A DNA stretch of 6,773 nucleotides. Source: Rickettsiales bacterium. Its GTDB lineage: Bacteria > Pseudomonadota > Alphaproteobacteria > Rickettsiales > 21-14-0-20-44-7. The notes beneath the pieces were generated by a model, which worked only from the letters and a program-made list of their open reading frames with translations, made no database searches and had not been told where the DNA came from. This document shows, one piece after another, positions 1 through 5,176 of this stretch. Every line of letters begins with the position of its first letter. The stretch's first letter is position 1. The stretch spans positions 1 through 6,773 of the forward strand of contig JALZVI010000051.1 of the NCBI GenBank assembly GCA_023301015.1. Reading direction: 5' to 3'. Both the position numbers and the translations under genes were made by a program.

Positions 1-1
1 T

Positions 2-256
2 GTAGTGAGGACGGCTCTGCAGACTAGCCAAGAAATTAAAGATGGTTTTGTGGAGACGAAATCTGAAATGAACAGGCCGATTTTTGCTGATATGGCTTCT
101 GCTAGGAAGATGTGCATTAAGCCGAGTGAGAAGTATGGGGTTAAGAAAGTTGCTTACGACCCTTATGCGATGTTTGCGAGTAGTGAACGCATAGACCCTG
201 AGCGAATGATTGCTGATCGCTCTAAGGGCCAAGAGTCATACGAAACATCACGTTAA
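2..256 (+). CDS. Hypothetical protein, 3' part (probably truncated by window edge)
   Basis: I do not recognise this protein. The reading frame is open to the left edge (the codon at 2-4 is GTA) and ends with TAA at 254-256, so the true start may lie outside the window. The only start codon near the edge is GTG at 5, which would give 83 residues. The visible part is hydrophilic and charged, with no membrane segment or signal peptide. It has a single cysteine (in ARKMCIKPSEK) and a YDPYAMF stretch around residues 51-57. Codon use, with AGG for arginine and many T-ending codons, resembles the next gene more than the C-ending style of mgtE. A real gene is likely but not certain; no function can be assigned. 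Confidence 0.5.
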   Translation, partial: VVRTALQTSQEIKDGFVETKSEMNRPIFADMASARKMCIKPSEKYGVKKVAYDPYAMFASSERIDPERMIADRSKGQESYETSR

Positions 257-270
257 CAGGGTTTTTATTG

Positions 271-299
271 TTGCATAGATATGGTTAATGTTGTTTAAT
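271..299 (+). promoter_or_regulatory. Possible sigma-70 promoter for the Tat-signal gene
   Basis: TTGCAT at 271-276 (3/6 to the -35 consensus), a 17-base spacer, then TTTAAT at 294-299 (5/6 to the -10 consensus). The predicted transcription start falls on the ATG at 307, which would make a leaderless mRNA. The -35 is weak and this is a by-eye match. Confidence 0.3.
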
Positions 300-939
300 G
301 TATTCTATGGGTAATAGAAGAGAATTTTTGAAGAAAATTGCGGCAGCTGCATTGGGTACTGCTAGCTCGCCGATGGATGCTGTTGCGAAGTCTTTGGGTG
401 CTGTTGTCGAAGTTACGAGTTATGGAACTGAACTTGATGATATTGGTTTGCATCTATCCAAATATATAACGTCTAGTGCGATAACTTGGACGCATTCGAA
501 GGGCAAGATTATTTCCAAAGGTGATTATGGTGATAATATGCATGAGGCGGTGATGCAGTCATTTTGCAAGAGCCCAAACACTTGGCTGGAAGTGAAATTG
601 AAAATTCATGCTCAGTTGCAGGGTGCGGATGATCTAGCTGCAGAGATAGATAGCGCGTTTAGTGGCTTGCAAAGTCATCTGCCATTTGATGAGAATGGTA
701 CGCGAATGCAGCTGGCTGCGGTGAAAGATAAGTTGGTAGAGCTTGCCGAGTCTTCCGTTGGTGAAATTAAGCGACTGCATGAAGATGTTGATAGGAAGAG
801 AAATGGATTGCCTCCAAAGCCAGATTTCGCCGACCGTGCCGCGGCGGCCAAAGTTGGTGGCTATGCACCAAAAGGTTGGGTGTTTATGATTGAAGACCCT
901 GCGCTAATGAAGTACGAAATCCCATCTCAATCTCGGTAA
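298..939 (+). CDS. Uncharacterised exported protein with a twin-arginine (Tat) signal
   Basis: No family is recognised. Counting from the ATG at 298, the N-terminus carries NRREFLKK (R7, R8), which fits the Tat consensus (S/T)RRxFLK except for N in the first position. A short Ala-rich hydrophobic stretch (14-22) and an AVA site at 28-30 follow, so cleavage before K31 is plausible. Export of a folded, perhaps cofactor-bearing or pre-assembled, protein to the periplasm is inferred. The mature part (about 183 residues) has one Cys (C90), a charged helical-looking stretch at roughly 135-170, a PPKP turn at 172-175 and an aromatic GWVFMIEDP segment near the end. Neither the ATG at 298 nor the one at 307 has a Shine-Dalgarno sequence. 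The 307 start (MGNRREFLKK) puts the RR nearer the N-terminus and sits 7 bases after a TTTAAT box, so it may be the true one. The orphan protein suggests accessory DNA. Confidence 0.7.
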   Translation: MYSMGNRREFLKKIAAAALGTASSPMDAVAKSLGAVVEVTSYGTELDDIGLHLSKYITSSAITWTHSKGKIISKGDYGDNMHEAVMQSFCKSPNTWLEVKLKIHAQLQGADDLAAEIDSAFSGLQSHLPFDENGTRMQLAAVKDKLVELAESSVGEIKRLHEDVDRKRNGLPPKPDFADRAAAAKVGGYAPKGWVFMIEDPALMKYEIPSQSR

Positions 940-957
940 GCAACAAACCTCTAGATT

Positions 958-975
958 TATAACGGCATTGTTATA
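958..975. promoter_or_regulatory. Inverted repeat TATAAC-N6-GTTATA upstream of the DMT gene
   Basis: TATAAC at 958-963 and GTTATA at 970-975 form a perfect 6-bp inverted repeat with a 6-base centre (GGCATT), lying 10 bases before the transporter start codon. It could be a regulator binding site or a weak hairpin. It is AT-rich and not followed by a T run, so it does not look like a terminator. The arms also resemble -10 boxes, so chance similarity from promoter sequence is possible. Confidence 0.3.
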
Positions 976-985
976 GCTTGGTGCC

Positions 986-1870
986 ATGCTCATTCAATCC
1001 AAAAAACTTCGCGGAATCCTCTGGTTCTTCCTTGCCTGTTTTAGTTTTGCGTTGATGGCTTCGATCGTGAAGATGACATCAAATGCGGGTGCGAGCAGCT
1101 TTACGATGATGTTTTTGCGTTGTGGCTTGGCGGCGGTGATGCTTTTGCCATTTGCGTTCTTTGGGAGGACAAAGCGACCGAAATTGCGCAACCCAAAATT
1201 CTTTTTCAAGCGCACATTTCTGGGCTGGCTTGGGATGATACTGATGTTCTACTCAGTGATTTTGCTTCCAGTGAATGATTTTGTGGCGCTTAGCTTTTCC
1301 ATCCCAATTTTTGCATCCCTAGGTGCTGTACTGATTTTGGGTGAAAAGATGGGTTGGCATCGTTGGAGCGCAATTTTTGTTGGTTTTGTGGGTGTGGTGA
1401 TTATTGCAAATCCAACGGGCGAATTTAATGCTTTTGGCTTTGGCGTGTGTCTGGTGTTTTGTATTATGACAGCCTGTATTTTGCTGATGGTGAAGAAGAT
1501 TTCGATGAAGGAAACAACGTTCACGCAGATATATTATCTGCATCTATGGATGGGTTTGATGAGCGTTCCCTTGGTGGCGTTTACTTGGCAGGAAATTAAT
1601 GGCGAAGTGTTTGTGCTTTCGTTCGGCATTGCGATAACGTCTGTGTTTGCGCATATTGGTCTGACTAAGGCTTATAGCTATGTGCCGATCACCATCACCA
1701 CTCCGTTCGAGTTTTCGCGTATTATAATGGCGAGTGGGTTTGCGTATTTGTTGCTCGGCGAGATTCCTAGTGACGATGCATATATTGGCGCGGCGATAAT
1801 CATTGCAAGCGCGACATATATTGCACATCGCGAAGCGCGGAAGGCGAAGTTGGAAAAGAGCGGGAAGTAG
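986..1870 (+). CDS. EamA/DMT-family transporter (10 TM)
   Basis: Inner-membrane permease of the drug/metabolite transporter superfamily, 294 residues, the usual length for a two-repeat EamA protein. Hydrophobic segments lie at about 10-28, 38-59, 76-95, 98-118, 127-141, 150-169, 182-200, 207-226, 236-257 and 265-280, which suits ten helices. Each repeat ends with the family signature: LILGEK (E120) followed by WxxWSAIFVGFVGVVII in the first half, and LLLGEIP (E259) followed by YIGAAIIIASATYIAHRE in the second. A basic tail closes the protein, as expected on the cytoplasmic side. The substrate cannot be read from sequence. Alphaproteobacterial members include S-adenosylmethionine and amino-acid-type exporters or importers, and the YIAHREAR-like end is reminiscent of the rickettsial AdoMet group, but that is only a hint. 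No Shine-Dalgarno sequence is evident before the ATG. Confidence 0.88.
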   Translation: MLIQSKKLRGILWFFLACFSFALMASIVKMTSNAGASSFTMMFLRCGLAAVMLLPFAFFGRTKRPKLRNPKFFFKRTFLGWLGMILMFYSVILLPVNDFVALSFSIPIFASLGAVLILGEKMGWHRWSAIFVGFVGVVIIANPTGEFNAFGFGVCLVFCIMTACILLMVKKISMKETTFTQIYYLHLWMGLMSVPLVAFTWQEINGEVFVLSFGIAITSVFAHIGLTKAYSYVPITITTPFEFSRIIMASGFAYLLLGEIPSDDAYIGAAIIIASATYIAHREARKAKLEKSGK

Positions 1871-1872
1871 GT

Positions 1873-2214
1873 TTATTTCTTCTTTTTAGCGGCAGGTTTT
1901 TTCTTTGCAGCTACTTTCTTAACAGCGGCTTTCTTTTTCACAGGCGCTTTCTTAACTGCTGCTTTTTTAACGGCAGCTTTCTTAGCAGTAGGTGCTTTTT
2001 TGGCAACGGGTGCTTTCTTAACAACGGGTGCTTTCTTAACGGCTTTTGCTTTTTGCGCGGCTTCTTCTTTCGCTGCGTTTTCTTCGCGGCGGCATCTTAG
2101 TGCGTCAAGCAGAGCAAGTGCGGCAATTGTGATTAGGGAGCCAAGTAGTATTCCCATGATTAGTGACAATGTGTTTGATCTTGAGATCGCATCTAAAATT
2201 ACTTCTTGTTGCAT
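1873..2214 (-). CDS. Membrane-anchored protein with histone-H1-like Lys/Ala/Pro tail
   Basis: A 113-residue protein in two parts. Residues 1-15 are short and polar, and 16-39 form one hydrophobic helix, followed at once by RCRREE. By the positive-inside rule the C-terminus should be cytoplasmic. Residues 44-54 are Glu/Ala-rich. Residues 55-113 are almost only K, A, P and V, with 26 lysines in 59 positions. Lysine doublets recur every 5-6 residues (60, 66, 72, 78, 83, 88, 93, 99, 104, 110), most in KKAPV or KKAAV units, ending in KKKK. Such tails occur in eukaryotic H1 and in bacterial H1-like proteins that bind DNA or other polyanions; here it is tied to a membrane helix. The start is supported by AGGAA six bases upstream. 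It lies 19 bases after ctaB, so they are probably co-transcribed. Function is unknown; nucleoid tethering is inference. Confidence 0.75.
   Translation of the reverse strand: MQQEVILDAISRSNTLSLIMGILLGSLITIAALALLDALRCRREENAAKEEAAQKAKAVKKAPVVKKAPVAKKAPTAKKAAVKKAAVKKAPVKKKAAVKKVAAKKKPAAKKKK
1991..2044. repeat. Three tandem 18-bp units encoding the Lys/Ala/Pro tail
   Basis: Units at 1991-2008, 2009-2026 and 2027-2044 all begin GGTGCTTT on the + strand. The second and third share their first 14 bases exactly. Each encodes a six-residue unit of the KKAPV(V/A) type on the minus strand. Related but more diverged 15-18-bp units continue on both sides through the tail-coding region. Confidence 0.7.
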
Positions 2215-2220
2215 TTGCTG

Positions 2221-2225
2221 TTCCT
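2221..2225 (-). promoter_or_regulatory. Ribosome binding site of the H1-like gene
   Basis: Read on the minus strand this is AGGAA, six bases (CAGCAA) before the ATG. It is one of only two clear Shine-Dalgarno sequences in the window and fixes the start of an internal operon gene. Confidence 0.65.
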
Positions 2226-2233
2226 GTTATTTG

Positions 2234-3130
2234 CTATTGCATCAGCCTATCAATTACTAACGCTAGGTAAAGAATAAACAGGTGGAGGATGGAGAAAAAG
2301 AAGGTTTTTCTTGCCACCTTGTTGCCATTATCGCGCAATATGGCGAAGGACATATAGATGAAATATAACCCCAAGGCCATTGCAGTGATGCCATAGATGT
2401 TGCCTGAAAAGCCCGTGAAGTATGGGATGAGAGTGATTGCAAGGAGGATGAATGTGTAGACGATGATGTTGATTTGTGTCACGCGCACGCCAGATACCAC
2501 GGGGAGCATTGGGACGGCGGCGTTCTTATAGTCGTCTTTGATAACCAACGAAAGCGCCCAGAAGTGCGGGGGTGTCCAGAAGAAGATTATGGCGAATAGG
2601 ATTACGGGGATTAGGGTAACGTCACCTGTCACGGCTGCCCAACCTATCATGGGAGGGAATGCGCCAGATGCGCCGCCGATCACGATGTTTTGCGGCGTGC
2701 GGCGTTTTAGCCAGATGGTGTAGATGAAGACATAGAACAAGATTGCGGCCAGCAGCAACGCACCTGCCACCATGTTTGCGGCGAGTGAGAGGATAACCAC
2801 CGAGGCGATCGCCATGATGATGCCATAAGCCAGCGCCTCATTCGGGTCAACGCGGCCAGCGGGGATTGGGCGGTTTTTTGTGCGCTCCATAATAATATCG
2901 ATATCGCGGTCATACCACATGTTGATAGCGCCAGAAGCGCCACTGCCAAGGGCGATGCAGAAAATGGTGAGGACGCCAATGAACGGGTGCATTTCCAGCG
3001 CGTTGGGTGCAACAAGCATGCCGCACAAGCCAGTGAAAACCACCAAGCTCATCACCCGCGGCTTTAGGAGCTCGTAATAGTCGGTGATTGATGAGTTTGA
3101 ATACTCAGAAATTTTTTCATTCGCGGTCAT
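2234..3130 (-). CDS. ctaB: Protoheme IX farnesyltransferase (heme O synthase)
   Basis: Inner-membrane UbiA-superfamily prenyltransferase that adds a farnesyl group from farnesyl diphosphate to heme b, giving heme O for heme-copper terminal oxidases. At 298 residues it is the usual length. The first Asp-rich motif is clear: N70-MWYD74-R-D76-I-D78, followed by RTKNRP (83-88). The family block KRRTPQNIVIGG(A)SGAFPP lies at 142-160, FWTPPHFWALSL at 184-195, and the second Asp motif D199-D200-Y with VPMLPVVSG at 206-214. Hydrophobic helices fill the rest. It follows sspB by 40 bases and precedes the H1-like gene by 19. In many alphaproteobacteria ctaB is followed by coxF/ctaG within a cytochrome oxidase cluster; none of those genes is seen here. 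No Shine-Dalgarno sequence precedes the ATG, but a promoter match lies immediately upstream. Confidence 0.97.
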   Translation of the reverse strand: MTANEKISEYSNSSITDYYELLKPRVMSLVVFTGLCGMLVAPNALEMHPFIGVLTIFCIALGSGASGAINMWYDRDIDIIMERTKNRPIPAGRVDPNEALAYGIIMAIASVVILSLAANMVAGALLLAAILFYVFIYTIWLKRRTPQNIVIGGASGAFPPMIGWAAVTGDVTLIPVILFAIIFFWTPPHFWALSLVIKDDYKNAAVPMLPVVSGVRVTQINIIVYTFILLAITLIPYFTGFSGNIYGITAMALGLYFIYMSFAILRDNGNKVARKTFFFSILHLFILYLALVIDRLMQ

Positions 3131-3136
3131 GGATGC

Positions 3137-3164
3137 AAATTACACTAGGCGGCTTTTATGTCAA
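3137..3164 (-). promoter_or_regulatory. Probable promoter for ctaB, placed for a leaderless mRNA
   Basis: On the minus strand a perfect TTGACA (-35, 3159-3164) is followed by a 16-base spacer and TAATTT (-10, 3137-3142; it matches the first two and last positions of TATAAT). Six bases (3131-3136) then separate it from the ctaB ATG, so the expected transcription start is the A of ATG. This fits the absence of a Shine-Dalgarno sequence. It also suggests ctaB is not wholly dependent on read-through from sspB. Confidence 0.45.
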
Positions 3165-3170
3165 TATAGC

Positions 3171-3728
3171 TTACTTCTTTCTGAAGCTATCGATTGAAAT
3201 AACCTTCGGCCCGTCATCTTCCGAGTCTGCTTTAGGCTTTTTGGATTTGCCTTTTTTGCTGCTTTGCTTGAAAGATTCCTCTTCCTCAAATTCTTCTTCC
3301 AGCTGTAGCAAGCTTTCCAAAAGCTCATCATCAATTTCTTCGTCGTCATCGGGCAGCAACAGCTCTTCGTCATCGTTATGGAACTGAAGGCCAAAGCGCG
3401 ATGATGGATCGGCGAATGAAATTAGTGAGTCGTATGGCACAACCAATTTTTCACGAACATTGTTGAAGCTTAGCTCAATTGAGAAGAAGTCATCTTCAAC
3501 AATCAAGTTCCAGAACTGGTGCTGAACCACAATTGTCATCTGATCCACATGCGTTTTGCGCAAGACATCAGAAATCTCTGTATCAGGGTGCTCAAGATCG
3601 AATGTGATGTAGAAGTGATGGTTGCCTGGAAGTTGGTTGTTGTTCTTCAGTACAAATCGCAAGCAGCGGCGCACAATTGAACGCATTGCTTGGTCGACAA
3701 CCTTGTTATAATCAATAAATTTAGCCAT
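3171..3728 (-). CDS. sspB: SspB-type ClpXP specificity-enhancing adaptor (alphaproteobacterial type)
   Basis: Cytoplasmic adaptor that captures ssrA-tagged and other substrates and delivers them to the ClpXP protease. The folded N-terminal domain (about 1-118) has the family blocks LPGNHHFYITF (33-43), MTIVVQHQFWNL (64-75), VREKLVVPYDSL (91-102) and DPSSRFGLQF (107-116). A very acidic linker (119-151, 20 of 33 residues Asp/Glu) and a short Lys-rich stretch (158-166) follow. The protein ends in PKVISIDSFRKK, which matches the C-terminal ClpX-binding (XB) peptide of alphaproteobacterial SspB. The domain order substrate-binding fold, flexible linker, XB tail is complete, so it should be functional. 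The start is the only ATG near the conserved N-terminus (MAKFIDYNKVVDQAMR). GGGGG directly abuts the ATG and is too close to act as a normal ribosome binding site. Next downstream is ctaB. Confidence 0.93.
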   Translation of the reverse strand: MAKFIDYNKVVDQAMRSIVRRCLRFVLKNNNQLPGNHHFYITFDLEHPDTEISDVLRKTHVDQMTIVVQHQFWNLIVEDDFFSIELSFNNVREKLVVPYDSLISFADPSSRFGLQFHNDDEELLLPDDDEEIDDELLESLLQLEEEFEEEESFKQSSKKGKSKKPKADSEDDGPKVISIDSFRKK

Positions 3729-3733
3729 CCCCC

Positions 3734-3763
3734 ATTTTGCGCCACTGAGGCGGGTTAAGTCAA
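3734..3763 (-). promoter_or_regulatory. Weak promoter candidate for sspB
   Basis: On the minus strand, TATATATTGACT ends with a -35-like TTGACT at 3758-3763, followed after 18 bases by CAAAAT (3734-3739, 4/6 to TATAAT), five bases from the ATG. The TATATTGAC sequence recurs before ctaB at nearly the same distance from its ATG (35 versus 34 bases). The long spacer and imperfect -10 make this tentative. Confidence 0.28.
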
Positions 3764-3812
3764 TATATAAATTTGGCTTGATGGGGATTTAGGTGGTTTT
3801 TTATGACAAGAT

Positions 3813-3936
3813 CAGCCCTGAGCTCGTTTCAGTCTGCAAGCCCAAAGGGCGCCAGCGGGGAAACAATCAAAGCCACAGCCCTGAGCGTGCGAAGCGCTTC
3901 CTCAGTCTGCAAGGCGTAGCCGCCGCGGGGAGGAAA
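3813..3936. repeat. Degenerate tandem repeat with conserved hairpins (two copies)
   Basis: Two related blocks, about 3813-3863 and 3876-3936, lie between thrB and sspB. Both contain, in order, CAGCCCTGAGC (3813-3823 and 3876-3886), TCAGTCTGCAAG (3829-3840 and 3902-3913) and GCGGGGA (3855-3861 and 3925-3931), all exact. Copy 2 has about 15 extra bases between the first two blocks, including the palindrome GAAGCGCTTC (3891-3900). Between the second and third blocks each copy has a hairpin of different sequence: GCCC-AAA-GGGC (3840-3850) in copy 1 and GGCG-TAGC-CGCC (3913-3924) in copy 2. A CTGA/TCAG pairing brackets the first loop in both. Copy 2 abuts the thrB stop codon. It resembles a dispersed small palindromic element rather than coding DNA. 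Confidence 0.6.
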
Positions 3937-4875
3937 TTAAATACTACCCTGCCAATATTTCAACTTATCCAGATATTCCTGCGGGTTCTTCCGCTCAACC
4001 AGTGCGCCTTCGGGGGTGTTAAACCAATCATACAGCCGCGTAATCAAAAAGCGCATGCAGGCGCCGCGGTGGAGGGTGTTTAGGTGTTGGTTTTCGGCTT
4101 CGGTTAGCGGACGAATCTGGTTGTAGCCGTCCATAAACGCCGCCGTTTTCGCCTCGTCTGCCTCAATTCCCCATGCGTTGATGGTGATTGCTAGGTCATA
4201 GGCGAAGCTGTCATTACAGGCGAAATAGAAATCTATCACGCCGCTCAAATTCCCATCTTGGAAGAATATATTGTCGGGAAAAAGGTCTGTATGCACAACG
4301 CCAGCGGGCAGGGCGAACGGCCATTTGTCGGCTAGGTGGTATAGCTCATCGGCGATCAAATTTGCCGCGCCTTCTTCAATTTCATCGGCACGCTCTGCCA
4401 CTTCGGCGAATATATTCACCCATTTTTGCAGCGCATAATCATTCTTTTTCGTCAGCTCAAATCCGCCTGATGCAACATGCAGCCTTGCGTTCATTTTCCC
4501 TAGCTGTGTGAAATGTTCTTCCGTCGCATTTTCCAGCGGCGCGCCTTCGAGGAACTCAATAATGCCGCAATCTTTGCCTTTGATTTGGGCCAAAGCCTCG
4601 CCATTGTTGCCTTGGATAAATTTTGGACAAGGAACGCCAGCATTCGCAAAATGCTCGGTTAGCTGGACAAAAAATGGGAGTTCTGCGTGGTTCACCCGCG
4701 CCTCAAAAACGGTGAGGACATAGCGAGTTTTCGCACCGTTCAAATCGCAATCTATGAAGTAGTTGGTGTTTTCAATCCCCGCAGCAATTGGCGTGTGTGC
4801 AACAAGGCTGCCTATTGCATATTCCTGCAGTAGGTTTTCGATTTCGTTTCTTGATAGTTCAGTATAAACAGCCAT
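3937..4875 (-). CDS. thrB: Homoserine kinase, type II (APH-fold)
   Basis: Phosphorylates L-homoserine with ATP to O-phosphohomoserine, the step before threonine synthase. At 312 residues it is near the usual 310-325 for this class, which has an aminoglycoside-phosphotransferase fold rather than the GHMP fold of enterobacterial ThrB. Visible features: the nucleotide-binding region GIENTNYFI (33-41), YVLTVFE (52-58, with the family's K/R-type position nearby), the hinge IIEFLEG (105-111), the catalytic loop VVHTDLFPDNIFF (H195, D197, N202), the metal-binding GVIDFYFACND (D215) and the typical C-terminal RFLITRLYDWFNTPEGALV (275-293) and EYLDKLKYW. The start MAVYTEL is the usual family N-terminus. 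It is divergent from the CDGSH gene with 28 bases between starts. No strong Shine-Dalgarno sequence is present. The TAA stop is directly followed by the repeat at 3936. Confidence 0.94.
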   Translation of the reverse strand: MAVYTELSRNEIENLLQEYAIGSLVAHTPIAAGIENTNYFIDCDLNGAKTRYVLTVFEARVNHAELPFFVQLTEHFANAGVPCPKFIQGNNGEALAQIKGKDCGIIEFLEGAPLENATEEHFTQLGKMNARLHVASGGFELTKKNDYALQKWVNIFAEVAERADEIEEGAANLIADELYHLADKWPFALPAGVVHTDLFPDNIFFQDGNLSGVIDFYFACNDSFAYDLAITINAWGIEADEAKTAAFMDGYNQIRPLTEAENQHLNTLHRGACMRFLITRLYDWFNTPEGALVERKNPQEYLDKLKYWQGSI

Positions 4876-4878
4876 AAT
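4851..4878 (+). promoter_or_regulatory. Promoter for the CDGSH gene
   Basis: TTGATA (4851-4856, 5/6), a 16-base spacer and CATAAT (4873-4878, 5/6) point to a transcription start near 4885 and a leader of about 19 bases that includes the Shine-Dalgarno sequence. The -10 box overlaps the thrB start codon (4873-4875) on the other strand, so the promoter lies inside the thrB 5' end. Confidence 0.5.
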
Positions 4879-4893
4879 TGCTGCAACATATAT

Positions 4894-4898
4894 AGGAG
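4894..4898 (+). promoter_or_regulatory. Ribosome binding site of the CDGSH gene
   Basis: AGGAG followed by five bases (ATAAA) and the ATG at 4904. It is the strongest Shine-Dalgarno sequence in the window and settles the start. Confidence 0.75.
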
Positions 4899-4927
4899 AT
4901 AAAATGGAAACGCCAGAAATTTGTCAA
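4899..4927 (-). promoter_or_regulatory. Promoter candidate for thrB
   Basis: On the minus strand a perfect TTGACA (4922-4927), a 17-base spacer and TTTTAT (4899-4904, 4/6) predict a transcription start near 4892 and a leader of about 17 bases. The elements overlap the Shine-Dalgarno to start-codon region and first codons of the CDGSH gene, so the two divergent promoters interlock. Confidence 0.42.
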
Positions 4928-5146
4928 AAAGCGCCGTATAAAATTGAACTAGAAGCAGGGAAAAAATATTGGTGGTGCAGTTGCGGGAAATCTGCGAATC
5001 AGCCATTTTGTGATGGCGCGCATAAGGGCAGCGGAATGAAGGCTGTGCTTGTTGAGCCGCAAGAAACAAAGACATATTATATGTGCGGCTGTAAGTATGC
5101 CAAAGACGGAAGCGCGTTTTGCGACGGCTCGCATAATCAGTTGTAA
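4904..5146 (+). CDS. Tandem CDGSH-type iron-sulfur protein
   Basis: Small soluble 80-residue protein with two CDGSH (mitoNEET-like) [2Fe-2S] binding motifs. The first is C25-S-C27 ... C36-D-G-A-H40, the second C61-G-C63 ... C73-D-G-S-H77. Each has the full three-Cys, one-His ligand set; the first has Ala in the usual Ser position (CDGAH), which is common in bacteria. No signal peptide or membrane helix is present, so it is cytoplasmic. In bacteria such tandem forms are thought to act in electron transfer or cluster/redox handling, but the partner is unknown and no ferredoxin reductase is nearby. It is transcribed away from thrB, and mgtE begins 30 bases downstream, with the mgtE -35 candidate overlapping this stop codon. 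Confidence 0.92.
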   Translation: METPEICQKAPYKIELEAGKKYWWCSCGKSANQPFCDGAHKGSGMKAVLVEPQETKTYYMCGCKYAKDGSAFCDGSHNQL

Positions 5147-5169
5147 TATTTACCTACTCAAGTTATAAA
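5141..5169 (+). promoter_or_regulatory. Probable promoter for mgtE, placed for a leaderless mRNA
   Basis: TTGTAA (5141-5146, 4/6), which is also the last codon and stop of the CDGSH gene, is followed by a 17-base spacer and TATAAA (5164-5169, 5/6). Seven bases then separate it from the mgtE ATG, so the expected transcription start is at 5176-5177. No Shine-Dalgarno sequence precedes the ATG. The 30-base gap leaves no room for a magnesium riboswitch. Confidence 0.45.
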
Positions 5170-5176
5170 TTGCTGC

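Noticed and set aside
2000..2260. + strand open frame of 86 codons opposite the H1-like gene
   Set aside because: Its Ala/Phe/Ser-rich translation is the mirror of the lysine tail repeat. The minus-strand frame has a good ribosome binding site, a membrane helix and operon context.
3161..3394. Minus-strand 77-codon frame within sspB
   Set aside because: It is a shifted-frame shadow of the acidic linker; the SspB frame has clear family motifs and the ClpX-binding tail.
3840..3850. GCCC-AAA-GGGC hairpin as a Rho-independent terminator for thrB
   Set aside because: The stem is only 4 bp and no T run follows it in the direction of thrB transcription.
3813..3936. CRISPR array
   Set aside because: There are only two imperfect copies, with no constant repeat length and no spacer of regular size between them.
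3793..4083. + strand open frame of 96 codons across the repeat and thrB 3' end
   Set aside because: It is antisense to the conserved C-terminus of thrB and runs through the noncoding repeat; the translation shows no recognisable domain or ribosome binding site.
5147..5176. Magnesium riboswitch or leader before mgtE
   Set aside because: Only 30 bases separate the genes, too short for a known Mg2+-sensing RNA, and the promoter match leaves no leader.
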